From the NCBI RefSeq assembly GCF_965219885.1, contig NZ_CBDCOT010000008.1, forward strand, positions 248,001 to 312,000: DNA of 64,000 bases. The letters are read 5' to 3'. Made by a program: the position numbers and the translations under genes. Shown one piece after another: positions 9,588 to 16,176 of this stretch. Position 1 is the first letter of the stretch, and the number at the start of each line of letters is the position of its first letter. The DNA is from Curvivirga sp965219885. Its GTDB lineage: Bacteria; Pseudomonadota; Alphaproteobacteria; UBA8366; Aestuariispiraceae. Under the pieces are notes generated by a model. The model made no database searches, was not told where the DNA came from, and saw only the letters and a program-made list of their open reading frames with translations.

Positions 9588-9618
9588 AAAAGGCGTCTGA
9601 AGAAATCAGACGCCTTTT
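9588..9618. terminator. Intrinsic terminator of the methyltransferase gene
   Basis: A 13-bp perfect stem (AAAAGGCGTCTGA and its complement) with a T-run on the minus strand lies just after the pterin-binding methyltransferase gene. The 80 bp between it and the RamA-like start would hold that gene's own promoter. Confidence 0.88.
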
Positions 9619-9628
9619 ACAAATTTAA

Positions 9629-10537
9629 TTATGCTGCAGAGCGACGACGGCGACCACCACTGCGACCACCACGACCACCTGCACCTTCCGGAGCTGGCTC
9701 ACGGAATTTTTGGATCCAGCGTGTGCAATCTTTATCCACGCCATTAATTACGTCAGCACCCATGATCGCGTTCATGTCTTCGTCATGAAGCGGATTCATA
9801 ATCGCTGTTGTCATACCGTAACCGGATGCCATCGCCAAGAAAGCACCGTTAATGCCACGACGGTTTGGCAAACCAAAGGAAATATTGGAAGCGCCACATG
9901 TTGTGTTCACTTTCAACTCTTCACGTAGACGACGGATCAATTCCAATGCACCACGGCCAGCAGTTCCCAAAGCACCAATTGGCATTACCAATGGGTCGAT
10001 TACAACGTCATGCGCAGGAATGCCATAATCAGCAGCGCGATTTACGATTTTCTTCGCAACTTCGAAACGTACATTTGGATCTTCGGAGATACCTGTTTCG
10101 TCGTTGGAGATACCAACAACAGCGGCACCATATTTTTTCACCAACGGAAGAACCTGTTCCATTTGCTCGTCTTCACCTGTTACGGAGTTCAACAAAGCTT
10201 TACCTTTATATACAGACAAACCTTTTTCCAACGCAGCAACGATGGAAGAATCAATGCAAAGTGGTACATCTACCAAAGACTGAACCAACTCGATTGTATC
10301 AGCCAAAATTTGTGGCTCATCAGCCAAAGGAATACCTGCGTTTACGTCAAGTACATGTGCACCAGCGGCAACCTGAGCTAAAGCATCAGCCTTAACTGTT
10401 TCCATGTTGCCTTCTTTCATTTCCGCAGCAAGCTTTTTACGGCCTGTTGGGTTAATACGTTCGCCGATTACACAGAATGGTTGGTCAAAACCGATTACAA
10501 CTTCTTTGGTTGCAGAGCTAATGACTGTACGTGTCAT
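9629..10537 (-). CDS. Methyltetrahydrofolate:corrinoid methyltransferase (pterin-binding part of a split MetH)
   Basis: 302 residues from the ATG at 10537, chosen because GCGAGGA lies 7 bases upstream; an ATG 51 bases earlier lacks a site. Family motifs are VIGERINPTGRKKL, HVLDVNAGIP, VVIDPLVMPIG and NISFGLPNRRGINGAF, which form the pterin-binding TIM barrel. It would move the methyl group between 5-methyl-THF and the corrinoid protein encoded at 14621-15307. The C-terminal 20 residues are Gly/Arg-rich (GGRGGRSGGRRRRSAA), unusual for the fold. It is a single-gene unit with a structured leader upstream and a terminator downstream. Confidence 0.9.
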   Translation of the reverse strand: MTRTVISSATKEVVIGFDQPFCVIGERINPTGRKKLAAEMKEGNMETVKADALAQVAAGAHVLDVNAGIPLADEPQILADTIELVQSLVDVPLCIDSSIVAALEKGLSVYKGKALLNSVTGEDEQMEQVLPLVKKYGAAVVGISNDETGISEDPNVRFEVAKKIVNRAADYGIPAHDVVIDPLVMPIGALGTAGRGALELIRRLREELKVNTTCGASNISFGLPNRRGINGAFLAMASGYGMTTAIMNPLHDEDMNAIMGADVINGVDKDCTRWIQKFREPAPEGAGGRGGRSGGRRRRSAA

Positions 10538-10572
10538 GTCGTCTTCCTCGCTTGTAGTAAAAATATTTATGC

Positions 10573-10637
10573 GGGGTATTAAACACACCAGCTGACCATA
10601 CCCCCAGTCAGCCGAATTATTACTTCTGCTGTGTTTA
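10573..10637 (-). ncRNA. Candidate pseudoknotted leader RNA (riboswitch-like)
   Basis: Read 5'-3' on the minus strand, three helices fit together. P1 is TAAACACA (10637-10630) with TGTGTTTA (10587-10580). P2 is CGGCTGAC (10614-10607) with GTCAGCTG (10596-10589), with one G-U pair. The P2 loop GGGGTAT (10604-10598) pairs with ATACCCC (10579-10573), giving a pseudoknot. A 15-base A-rich joint links P1 to P2. The element ends about 35 bases before the start codon, upstream of the GAGGA site. It does not contain a B12 box and I do not recognise it as a SAM-II, SAH or THF class. Ligand sensing is inference. Confidence 0.5.
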
Positions 10638-10643
10638 CGCCAT

Positions 10644-10667
10644 CAAAAAGAATTGAGAAGCCTCAAT
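10644..10667 (-). terminator. Possible weak terminator after the homocysteine-methyltransferase-family gene
   Basis: On the minus strand ATTGAG-GCTT-CTCAAT is followed by TCTTTTT. The stem is only 6 bp and AT-rich, so termination would be partial. It lies between the upstream operon's last gene and the pseudoknot, so it could also act as part of a regulated leader. Confidence 0.35.
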
Positions 10668-10709
10668 CGCGCCCAATTCAATTCTGTGCGCGTCATCTTA
10701 ATTTGAAAA

Positions 10710-10735
10710 CTTGCGACATTTCACTTTGTCGCAAG
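10710..10735. repeat. Inverted repeat with TGCGACA arms
   Basis: CTTGCGACA (10710-10718) and TGTCGCAAG (10727-10735) form a perfect 9-bp hairpin with an 8-base loop, 22 bp after the homocysteine-methyltransferase-family gene. No T-run follows on the minus strand. The core GCGACA also occurs as pairs upstream of the ArsR-type gene and of the corrinoid gene. Confidence 0.5.
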
Positions 10736-10756
10736 CTTCAAATTATTTTTTGGCAT

Positions 10757-11629
10757 TTAGGCTAATGCTAACTCTTTATCTTCATCATAATAGTTCCATG
10801 ATGAAACAGGTTCAAAACGATCAACCGGTGCGATTTCCTTGGTCCAACTTTGTAAAGGACGTAATCTGTCTTCAGCCAGTCCACGTAAAATGCCATCCAA
10901 TTGAACAATATCGGATACAGATGCTCCGCCACCGATCAAATTGACCTTTTCATGATCAATCCAGCCTTCAACATCCTTCGCATCTTTCGCAAATCCTGGA
11001 CGATAACGTACCACGCCATCTACTTGCGATAAAACATGACTACTATAGTTCGTTCCGGCTTCTTCACGGTTTTGTTGCAGAAATAACGCAGCGCCATGAT
11101 AACCATGTGCAGATAATGCTTTGCGAGCGCCAGTCACAATTGGCTGAATACGACCAATGCCTGGTAAGCAATCAAGAAGTAGCCCATCTACACCACCAGC
11201 AAGCAATGCTTCCGCCTGTAGGGAAATAGCCTCAACAACCTCTGCAGGCCCAGCGGTCCAACCTGTATCGCGAATAATACCCAATACAAAACGACGACGA
11301 CCATTTCCAGCAACAGAATCCACAGCTTCAGATGCGATTTCAGCAGCTTTATAATTAAGAATAAAAGCTTCCTGCTCTAGCTCACTTCCTTTCAAACTTA
11401 ACGGTGAGATATCCAAACTATTTGTTCGTACTATATCCGCACCTGCAAGAAGATGCTTCTGATGTGCTTTAAATACCAAGTTGGGGCGCGTGATGTTAAG
11501 TACAGCTAAAGTTGCTGTATTTCCATACAAATCACGTTCCACGTCCAAAGAGGACATATCAAGGCTGCGAGCCAAAGGTGCATCAGATAAAAGTACACGT
11601 TCGTCGAGAGCTTTAATAATATTGCGCAT
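10757..11629 (-). CDS. Homocysteine S-methyltransferase family protein lacking the zinc cysteines
   Basis: 290 residues from the ATG at 11629, chosen for the GAGGAGG site 7 bases upstream. The barrel resembles the homocysteine-binding family: VFKAHQKHLLAGADIVRTNS matches the region where AGAdii-TNT is usual, and GGVDGLLLDCLPG follows. Known members bind Zn through three cysteines, the last two in a GGCC motif. Here that site reads LIGGGA (231-236), the earlier site reads GVVRYRPG, and Cys154 is the only cysteine in the protein. It is the last gene of the ArsR-metF-hmt operon (13 bp after metF). It may be the methyl-acceptor part of a split MetH by position, but its chemistry is doubtful. Confidence 0.7.
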   Translation of the reverse strand: MRNIIKALDERVLLSDAPLARSLDMSSLDVERDLYGNTATLAVLNITRPNLVFKAHQKHLLAGADIVRTNSLDISPLSLKGSELEQEAFILNYKAAEIASEAVDSVAGNGRRRFVLGIIRDTGWTAGPAEVVEAISLQAEALLAGGVDGLLLDCLPGIGRIQPIVTGARKALSAHGYHGAALFLQQNREEAGTNYSSHVLSQVDGVVRYRPGFAKDAKDVEGWIDHEKVNLIGGGASVSDIVQLDGILRGLAEDRLRPLQSWTKEIAPVDRFEPVSSWNYYDEDKELALA

Positions 11630-11642
11630 GATATTTCCTCCT

Positions 11643-12485
11643 CTATGCGGCAAGTTTCTGTTCAGGATAAATGCCTAATGAATGGCAAATGGCCAATGTT
11701 CTAGGCACATTATTTAATGTGTAAAGATGAAAATCCTTCACCCCTTCTTTGTTCAATCGTTCGACTAATTCAACGACTGTCGTAACTGCCACGGCTGCAG
11801 TCGCTTCTGGCTGATCTTCCAACCCAGAAAATCGGTCTATTATGAAGTCGGGCACTGTCGCTGCACATTGTTTTGCAAAGCGTTGAACTTGTACCAACGA
11901 CGAGATCGGTAAAATTCCTGGTACAATTTTCACATCCATGCCCAGTGCGTCACACTTGTCTCGGTATTTGAGAAAAACATCTGCATCAAAAAAGAATTGC
12001 GTTAGCACCCTTGAAGCACCAGCCTCAACCTTACTTTTAAGATGTGTTAACTCAGCCTCCTGAGAGGCAGATTTTGGATGTATCTCAGGATATCCGGCGA
12101 CCGAAATTTCAAAACTATTTACTTCTCGAATCGTAGCAACCACATCAGCTGCACATTTGATTTCACCTTTTCCAGCCTCGTCACCGCGTAAAGCCACGAT
12201 ATGACGGACATCATTATCCCACCATTCAGACACCAACGCCTTAATCCGCTCTTTATCCTGACCACCACCGGCCAAATGCGGGACAAATTGTCTCCCCCCA
12301 ATACTTTGAGCTGATTTCGCAACGAGTTGTTCACTTCGACTACGATCAGAAGCCCCCGCCCCGTAAGTCATGGATTGGAACATTGGAGAATATTTCTGAA
12401 ACGTGTTTAACATCTCAAGATATTTCCCATGCCCGGTTGCATGTTTAGGGGGAAAAGTTTCAAAACTTAGCCGAATGGCAGACAT
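11643..12485 (-). CDS. metF: 5,10-methylenetetrahydrofolate reductase
   Basis: 280 residues, the usual length of bacterial MetF. Visible motifs are LSFETFPPK near the start, SMTYGAGASDRSR, VPHLAGGG, VALRGDEAGKGE, VAGYPEIHP and TQFFFDAD, which outline the FAD-binding barrel. It makes 5-methyl-THF for methionine synthesis, or oxidises it if the methyl flow runs in reverse. It starts 2 bp after the ArsR/methyltransferase stop codon and is followed closely by the homocysteine-methyltransferase-family gene, so all three are one transcript. GGAGGTGGCG upstream supports the start. Confidence 0.92.
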   Translation of the reverse strand: MSAIRLSFETFPPKHATGHGKYLEMLNTFQKYSPMFQSMTYGAGASDRSRSEQLVAKSAQSIGGRQFVPHLAGGGQDKERIKALVSEWWDNDVRHIVALRGDEAGKGEIKCAADVVATIREVNSFEISVAGYPEIHPKSASQEAELTHLKSKVEAGASRVLTQFFFDADVFLKYRDKCDALGMDVKIVPGILPISSLVQVQRFAKQCAATVPDFIIDRFSGLEDQPEATAAVAVTTVVELVERLNKEGVKDFHLYTLNNVPRTLAICHSLGIYPEQKLAA

Positions 12486-12487
12486 TG

Positions 12488-13477
12488 TTACGCCACCTCC
12501 TCAATCGAGTTTATATTTGCAGGTAAATCCGCGGTCCAAAGACATACGGTCAGCGGACCATCTTCAAAATTGATAGGGGCATTTAGACTCAGCCCGGCAT
12601 TTTCACACCATCGGGTAATTTCATCATTAGAGAAACCTGACCAAAGATGCGCATGTTTCTTACGAAGCTCTTCATTTGAGTGAGGCGCAAAATCCACAAT
12701 CACGATACGACCACCAGGTGCTAAAACACGTGATGCCTCGCGGATGGCAGCTTCAGGATCACTCGCATAGTGCAAAACCATATGAAAACATGCTGAATTA
12801 AATGCAGCTTTTTCGAATGGTAGATTATACATATCCGCTTGGCGCACCTGACATTTATCCAATTCTGTTTTTGCCAAAGCAGAACGTGCAATTGCAAGCA
12901 TCTGGCCTGATGTATCAACACCAACAGCCGCTTCAACTTTATCAGAAAGAACGGATAAAATACGCCCTGTACCCGTACCGATATCAAGAAAATGTCCCAT
13001 ATCATGTTTATCGAAAGCTTTGATCAAAGCAGCTTCGACCTCAGCTTCATCGACATGCAAACTGCGAATTTTATCCCATTCAGATGCATTGACTGCAAAA
13101 TACTCTGCTGCCTTTTGATCACGTGTTTCCTTAATGCGGTCAAGACGCTCTAAATCCTTAGTGATAATCGGGTCATCCAATGGCACAAGGTCTGTAATTT
13201 GCTCAACCAATGTTGCTAAAGATTGATTGGTGCGACGCCCTGCGGCCAACGAAGATGCATCACCAGTTGCTCGATACCACGCCCAGCTTCCTTCTTGTTG
13301 ACGCTGAAGTACGCCGGCCTCCACCATCAATCGAAGATGTCGAGAAACACGTGGCTGACTTTGACCGAGAATGTCCACAAGCTCACTTACCGTTAGCTCG
13401 CCATGCGCACATAAAACCAGAATTCGAAATCTGGTCGGTTCCGCAATCGCCTTAAGGGCTTCCAATAATTCATCCAT
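12488..13477 (-). CDS. ArsR-family regulator fused to a SAM-dependent methyltransferase domain (SahR-like)
   Basis: 329 residues. Residues 1-95 are an ArsR winged helix with ALKAIAEPTRFRILVLC, LVDILGQSQPRVSRHLR and the wing WAWYRA. Residues about 140-320 are a class I methyltransferase with FLDIGTGTGRIL, VGVDTSGQML and APGGRIVIVDFAP. ArsR proteins of the SahR type sense S-adenosylhomocysteine and control methionine-cycle genes; some carry this same C-terminal domain. Being first in an operon with metF, and having a near-perfect operator in its own leader, it probably regulates the cluster, itself included. Whether the domain methylates anything or only binds ligand cannot be seen. Confidence 0.88.
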   Translation of the reverse strand: MDELLEALKAIAEPTRFRILVLCAHGELTVSELVDILGQSQPRVSRHLRLMVEAGVLQRQQEGSWAWYRATGDASSLAAGRRTNQSLATLVEQITDLVPLDDPIITKDLERLDRIKETRDQKAAEYFAVNASEWDKIRSLHVDEAEVEAALIKAFDKHDMGHFLDIGTGTGRILSVLSDKVEAAVGVDTSGQMLAIARSALAKTELDKCQVRQADMYNLPFEKAAFNSACFHMVLHYASDPEAAIREASRVLAPGGRIVIVDFAPHSNEELRKKHAHLWSGFSNDEITRWCENAGLSLNAPINFEDGPLTVCLWTADLPANINSIEEVA

Positions 13478-13497
13478 CGTCTAACTCCATCAATATA

Positions 13498-13523
13498 ATG
13501 ATATAAACATTTCTTTATATCAT
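13498..13523. promoter_or_regulatory. Perfect palindromic operator before the ArsR/methyltransferase gene
   Basis: ATGATATAAA (13498-13507) and TTTATATCAT (13514-13523) are exact reverse complements with a 6-base spacer, 21 bp upstream of the start codon. AT-rich palindromes of this shape are typical ArsR-family operators. Autoregulation by the downstream gene product is inferred. Confidence 0.65.
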
Positions 13524-13573
13524 AGTCAATTCAAAATGTCGCATTTTCATATACAAACAGTCGCATAAATAAA

Positions 13574-13597
13574 AAAGGGTTGGAAAACCAACCCTTT
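13574..13597. terminator. Intrinsic terminator of the corrinoid operon
   Basis: AAAGGGTTGG and its exact complement form a 10-bp stem with a 4-base loop and a T-run on the minus strand. It ends the operon 14621/13950/13630. Confidence 0.9.
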
Positions 13598-13629
13598 ACC
13601 TAGCAGATTCTTTTAGAATTAATTCACAA

Positions 13630-13932
13630 TCAAGCTTCATTTCCGCCATTTGCGACCAATTCTTTTAATCTTTCATCATCGTAAGCTGCTTCAAGTTCGG
13701 CTGCTTTTTTATTTGCCTCTGCCTCAAGATCATCAGAAACCTCAACAGGCGCAGCCTTTTTCCATTCCGCTAAATAATCTTCAGTGCCACGTGCATCACC
13801 ACGCATTGCAGCACGATCAATTGCTTTCTCAAAACGCTCATCTAAAACAACTTTCACTTGATCACGACGCCCCTTCTTACAAATCACCTGTGCAGGGATA
13901 TCACGCCAATATACAACAATTAATTGAGCCAT
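13630..13932 (-). CDS. Small PF13769 ('virulence factor') family protein
   Basis: 100 residues starting MAQLIVVYWRDIPAQVICKK, with a C-terminal Ala/Glu/Lys-rich helix. This matches the PF13769 family, labelled virulence factor for historical reasons, which recurs beside split methionine synthase genes in alphaproteobacteria. It follows DUF1638 by 17 bp as the third gene of the corrinoid operon. The biochemical role is unknown; context suggests an accessory of the methyl-corrinoid system. The body is rich in charged residues and has a single Cys. Confidence 0.7.
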   Translation of the reverse strand: MAQLIVVYWRDIPAQVICKKGRRDQVKVVLDERFEKAIDRAAMRGDARGTEDYLAEWKKAAPVEVSDDLEAEANKKAAELEAAYDDERLKELVANGGNEA

Positions 13933-13949
13933 CTTAATTTCCTATTCCA

Positions 13950-14615
13950 TCATTGTTTATGAGTATAGTCGCCCTTGGCGATAAAATCGGCAAGTTCACC
14001 ATATCCTGTTTTTACAATTTTTAATTCCAGTTTCAGCTTGTCTGCTGCATCCTGAGCCATATCTAACAATTTACTGTCTTCTGTTTGGGCTAGATAAACA
14101 ACACGCTTATAATTTCCAAACATTAATTCTAACATTTGCGGATATTTGTTTAACCCCATACCTTCCATAATCAACGCATCAAACTGACGAACTAGATAAT
14201 CAGTTAGATAGAAGGTACCTAACTCTTCATCAGCCAGTTGTTCGAATGCGTCTTGCCCATAAAAAAAAGCATAACAATGCGCCCCTTGAATACGATCGAC
14301 ATTATATCGACGACAGATGTTATCCAACTGGCCACCAGTACCACAATCCGCATAACCAATCAGAATTCTTTCATATTGATCTTTATATTGGACAATCTTC
14401 TCTTCCAATCTTTCCGGTATAGCGTCCGGACGATTATGAAGATTCGCTGGTAAACAAGTAAGTGAGATATGGGTCAGATCATTTAATTTGATGATCGTCA
14501 AAATTTCTTTTGCCAATGCTCCACATGCAATAACAAGTGTTTTGGCATTTTCAAAAAAAATCTCCGGAGCCTCTTCAGACTCCGGAGATTTCAAATTGTC
14601 AGGCAAAGCAGACAT
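13950..14615 (-). CDS. DUF1638 protein of the corrinoid operon
   Basis: 221 residues. Conserved-looking elements are VIACGALAKEI, LPANLHNRPDAIP, GYADCGTGG and QGAHCYAF, so several Cys and His residues sit where a metal or cofactor could bind. DUF1638 genes often accompany corrinoid proteins and methyltransferases in bacteria and methanogens, but no activity is established. It starts 5 bp after the corrinoid gene's stop codon, so translation is probably coupled. A corrinoid maturation or methyl-transfer accessory role is inferred from location only. Confidence 0.75.
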   Translation of the reverse strand: MSALPDNLKSPESEEAPEIFFENAKTLVIACGALAKEILTIIKLNDLTHISLTCLPANLHNRPDAIPERLEEKIVQYKDQYERILIGYADCGTGGQLDNICRRYNVDRIQGAHCYAFFYGQDAFEQLADEELGTFYLTDYLVRQFDALIMEGMGLNKYPQMLELMFGNYKRVVYLAQTEDSKLLDMAQDAADKLKLELKIVKTGYGELADFIAKGDYTHKQ

Positions 14616-14620
14616 AACGA

Positions 14621-15307
14621 TTATTGGTTATGCTTACGAGCCATGTATTCTTTAGCTGTTTCAACGGCAACCGCAGCATCACGACAATAAGCATCAGCAC
14701 CTACTTCACGTGCAAACTCTTCGTTCAATGGCGCGCCACCAACCAAAACAGTATAGTCATCACGGATACCTTGCTCTTTCAAAGTATCAATAACAACTTT
14801 CATGTACGGCATTGTTGTAGTCAACAAAGCAGACATACCCAAGATGTCAGGCTTATGCTCTTCTAACGCAGCTAGGTATTCTTCAACGGACTGGTTAATA
14901 CCAATGTCGATAACTTCAAAACCTGCGCCTTCCATCATCATGGATACAAGGTTTTTACCAATATCGTGGATATCACCTTTTACAGTACCAATAACCATCT
15001 TACCTTGTTGCGGCGCACCAGATTCAGCAAGTAACGGGCGAAGAATTGCCATACCAGCTTTCATGGAGTTCGCAGACATCAATACTTCTGGTACGAATAG
15101 AATACCGTCGCGGAAGTCAACGCCAACGATGCGCATACCTTCAACAAGTGCTTCTGTTAGAACTTTATATGGCGCCCAGCCACGTTCCAAAAGAATTTCT
15201 GTACCTTCAGAGATCTCATCAGCAAGACCGTCGTAAAGGTCGTCCCACATTTGCTCAACAAGTTCCTGATCGTCCAGTTCACGCAGGTCGAGTTCTTCAT
15301 CAGACAT
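14621..15307 (-). CDS. Corrinoid (B12-binding) methyl-carrier protein
   Basis: 228 residues from the ATG at 15307, preferred over the ATG at 15316 because AGGA lies 9 bases upstream of 15307. It has a helical cap domain (about 10-95, with VPEVLMSANSMKAGMAIL) and a Rossmann-like B12 domain with GDIHDIGKNL, where H114 is the expected lower cobalt ligand, followed by GAGFEVIDIG and VLVGGAPLNEEFA. It corresponds to the cap and cobalamin modules of MetH as a free protein. It would carry methyl groups between the pterin-binding enzyme and an acceptor, and be reactivated by the RamA-like protein. It is the first gene of an operon with DUF1638 and the small PF13769 gene. Confidence 0.92.
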   Translation of the reverse strand: MSDEELDLRELDDQELVEQMWDDLYDGLADEISEGTEILLERGWAPYKVLTEALVEGMRIVGVDFRDGILFVPEVLMSANSMKAGMAILRPLLAESGAPQQGKMVIGTVKGDIHDIGKNLVSMMMEGAGFEVIDIGINQSVEEYLAALEEHKPDILGMSALLTTTMPYMKVVIDTLKEQGIRDDYTVLVGGAPLNEEFAREVGADAYCRDAAVAVETAKEYMARKHNQ

Positions 15308-15443
15308 TGGCGTCATTCCTGTATCTTATATAAGTGATAAATTAATTTTCCTACGCCACAAATAATCCAAAAAGACAAAAGGCAGCAATAGAATTTCCGA
15401 CTAATGGATATATATTTGCGGCAATAATCCAACTTTTTTACAC

Positions 15444-15471
15444 GCGACAGGGTTTATACCCGCTGCGACAG
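15444..15471. promoter_or_regulatory. Paired GCGACAG motifs upstream of the corrinoid operon
   Basis: GCGACAG occurs at 15444-15450 and again at 15465-15471, a 21-bp offset, with GGGT/ACCC complementarity between them. The pair lies about 140 bp before the corrinoid gene. Similar spacing is seen for TGTCGCA (13537-13543) and AGTCGCA (13559-13565) before the ArsR-type gene. A shared regulator binding two helical turns apart is possible. Confidence 0.35.
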
Positions 15472-15530
15472 TGTGAAAAAAATATAAAAAAAACGTTAAA
15501 AATCAAAGAAATAGTATTTTATTGATTTTG

Positions 15531-16154
15531 TTATTCTGATTTTTCGAAATTCTCATCAGCGTTTTTAAGCTGATTTAACAAAGAAATAGAAGTTTGATCA
15601 CCAGCCTGCGCAGCTTTCTCTAACCATATTTTTGCAGAAGGAATATCAGGTTTTCCTCCCTCTCCTCGCCAATAAATCATTCCTAACTGTCGCATAGCGA
15701 TTACCATTCCTGCTTCAGCGGCTTTTTGATAATATTTTTGAGCAAGCTTTAGATCTTTATTTAAACCATTTCCATATTCATGTGCGTAACCCAGATTATA
15801 GTTTGCCTCTGATGATCCTAGTAATGCTGCAATTTGATACATCTCATAGGCTTGCTCTAGTTTATTGTCAGCTCTAAATAGTCTGGCCGCGGCGATTGCA
15901 CCATCAAGACTTCCTGCCTCCGCTGATTTTTTATACCAATGCATAGCATTTTGCAGTGAGGCTTCAGGTGCAACTCCTTTCTCATTAAGCAGACCAAGAA
16001 AAAACATAGCTTTATGGTCACCAGATTGTGCTTTTTCTACGTATCCGTTGTAAACAAAACTAGGTAACTCTTCATTCGCAGATACCAAATGCGTATAAGA
16101 CACAAGCAACAGACCTGTCGCCATTCCAAGTTTCAATAGTCTATGCATCAACAT
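15531..16154 (-). CDS. Secreted Sel1-repeat (TPR-like) protein
   Basis: 207 residues. The N-terminus has a basic start and a hydrophobic stretch ending near LVSANEE, a likely signal peptide. About four Sel1-like repeats follow, recognisable from AMFFLGLLNEKG, AMHWYKKSAEAG, YNLGYAHEYGNG, AQKYYQKAAEAG, LGMIYWRGEGG and IWLEKAAQAGD. Sel1 repeats mediate protein-protein contacts, often in the periplasm. It follows the cyclase gene by 22 bp on the same strand, which suggests co-transcription. The partner is unknown. Confidence 0.8.
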   Translation of the reverse strand: MLMHRLLKLGMATGLLLVSYTHLVSANEELPSFVYNGYVEKAQSGDHKAMFFLGLLNEKGVAPEASLQNAMHWYKKSAEAGSLDGAIAAARLFRADNKLEQAYEMYQIAALLGSSEANYNLGYAHEYGNGLNKDLKLAQKYYQKAAEAGMVIAMRQLGMIYWRGEGGKPDIPSAKIWLEKAAQAGDQTSISLLNQLKNADENFEKSE

Positions 16155-16176
16155 ATCCGCCCAATACTATTATTTA

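Noticed and set aside
9865..10395. Open frame of about 176 codons opposite the methyltransferase gene
   Set aside because: The opposite strand encodes a protein with every family motif; this frame gives low-complexity His/Gln/Arg-rich sequence and no start signal.
10538..10756. Cobalamin or SAM riboswitch of a known class before the methyltransferase gene
   Set aside because: I looked for a B12-box-like segment and for the conserved SAM-II core on the minus strand and found neither, so I report only an unclassified structured leader.
15361..15432. Direct repeat AATAATCCAA (15361-15370 and 15423-15432) before the corrinoid gene
   Set aside because: Only 10 AT-rich bases in an AT-rich leader, 62 bp apart, with no third copy seen; could be chance.
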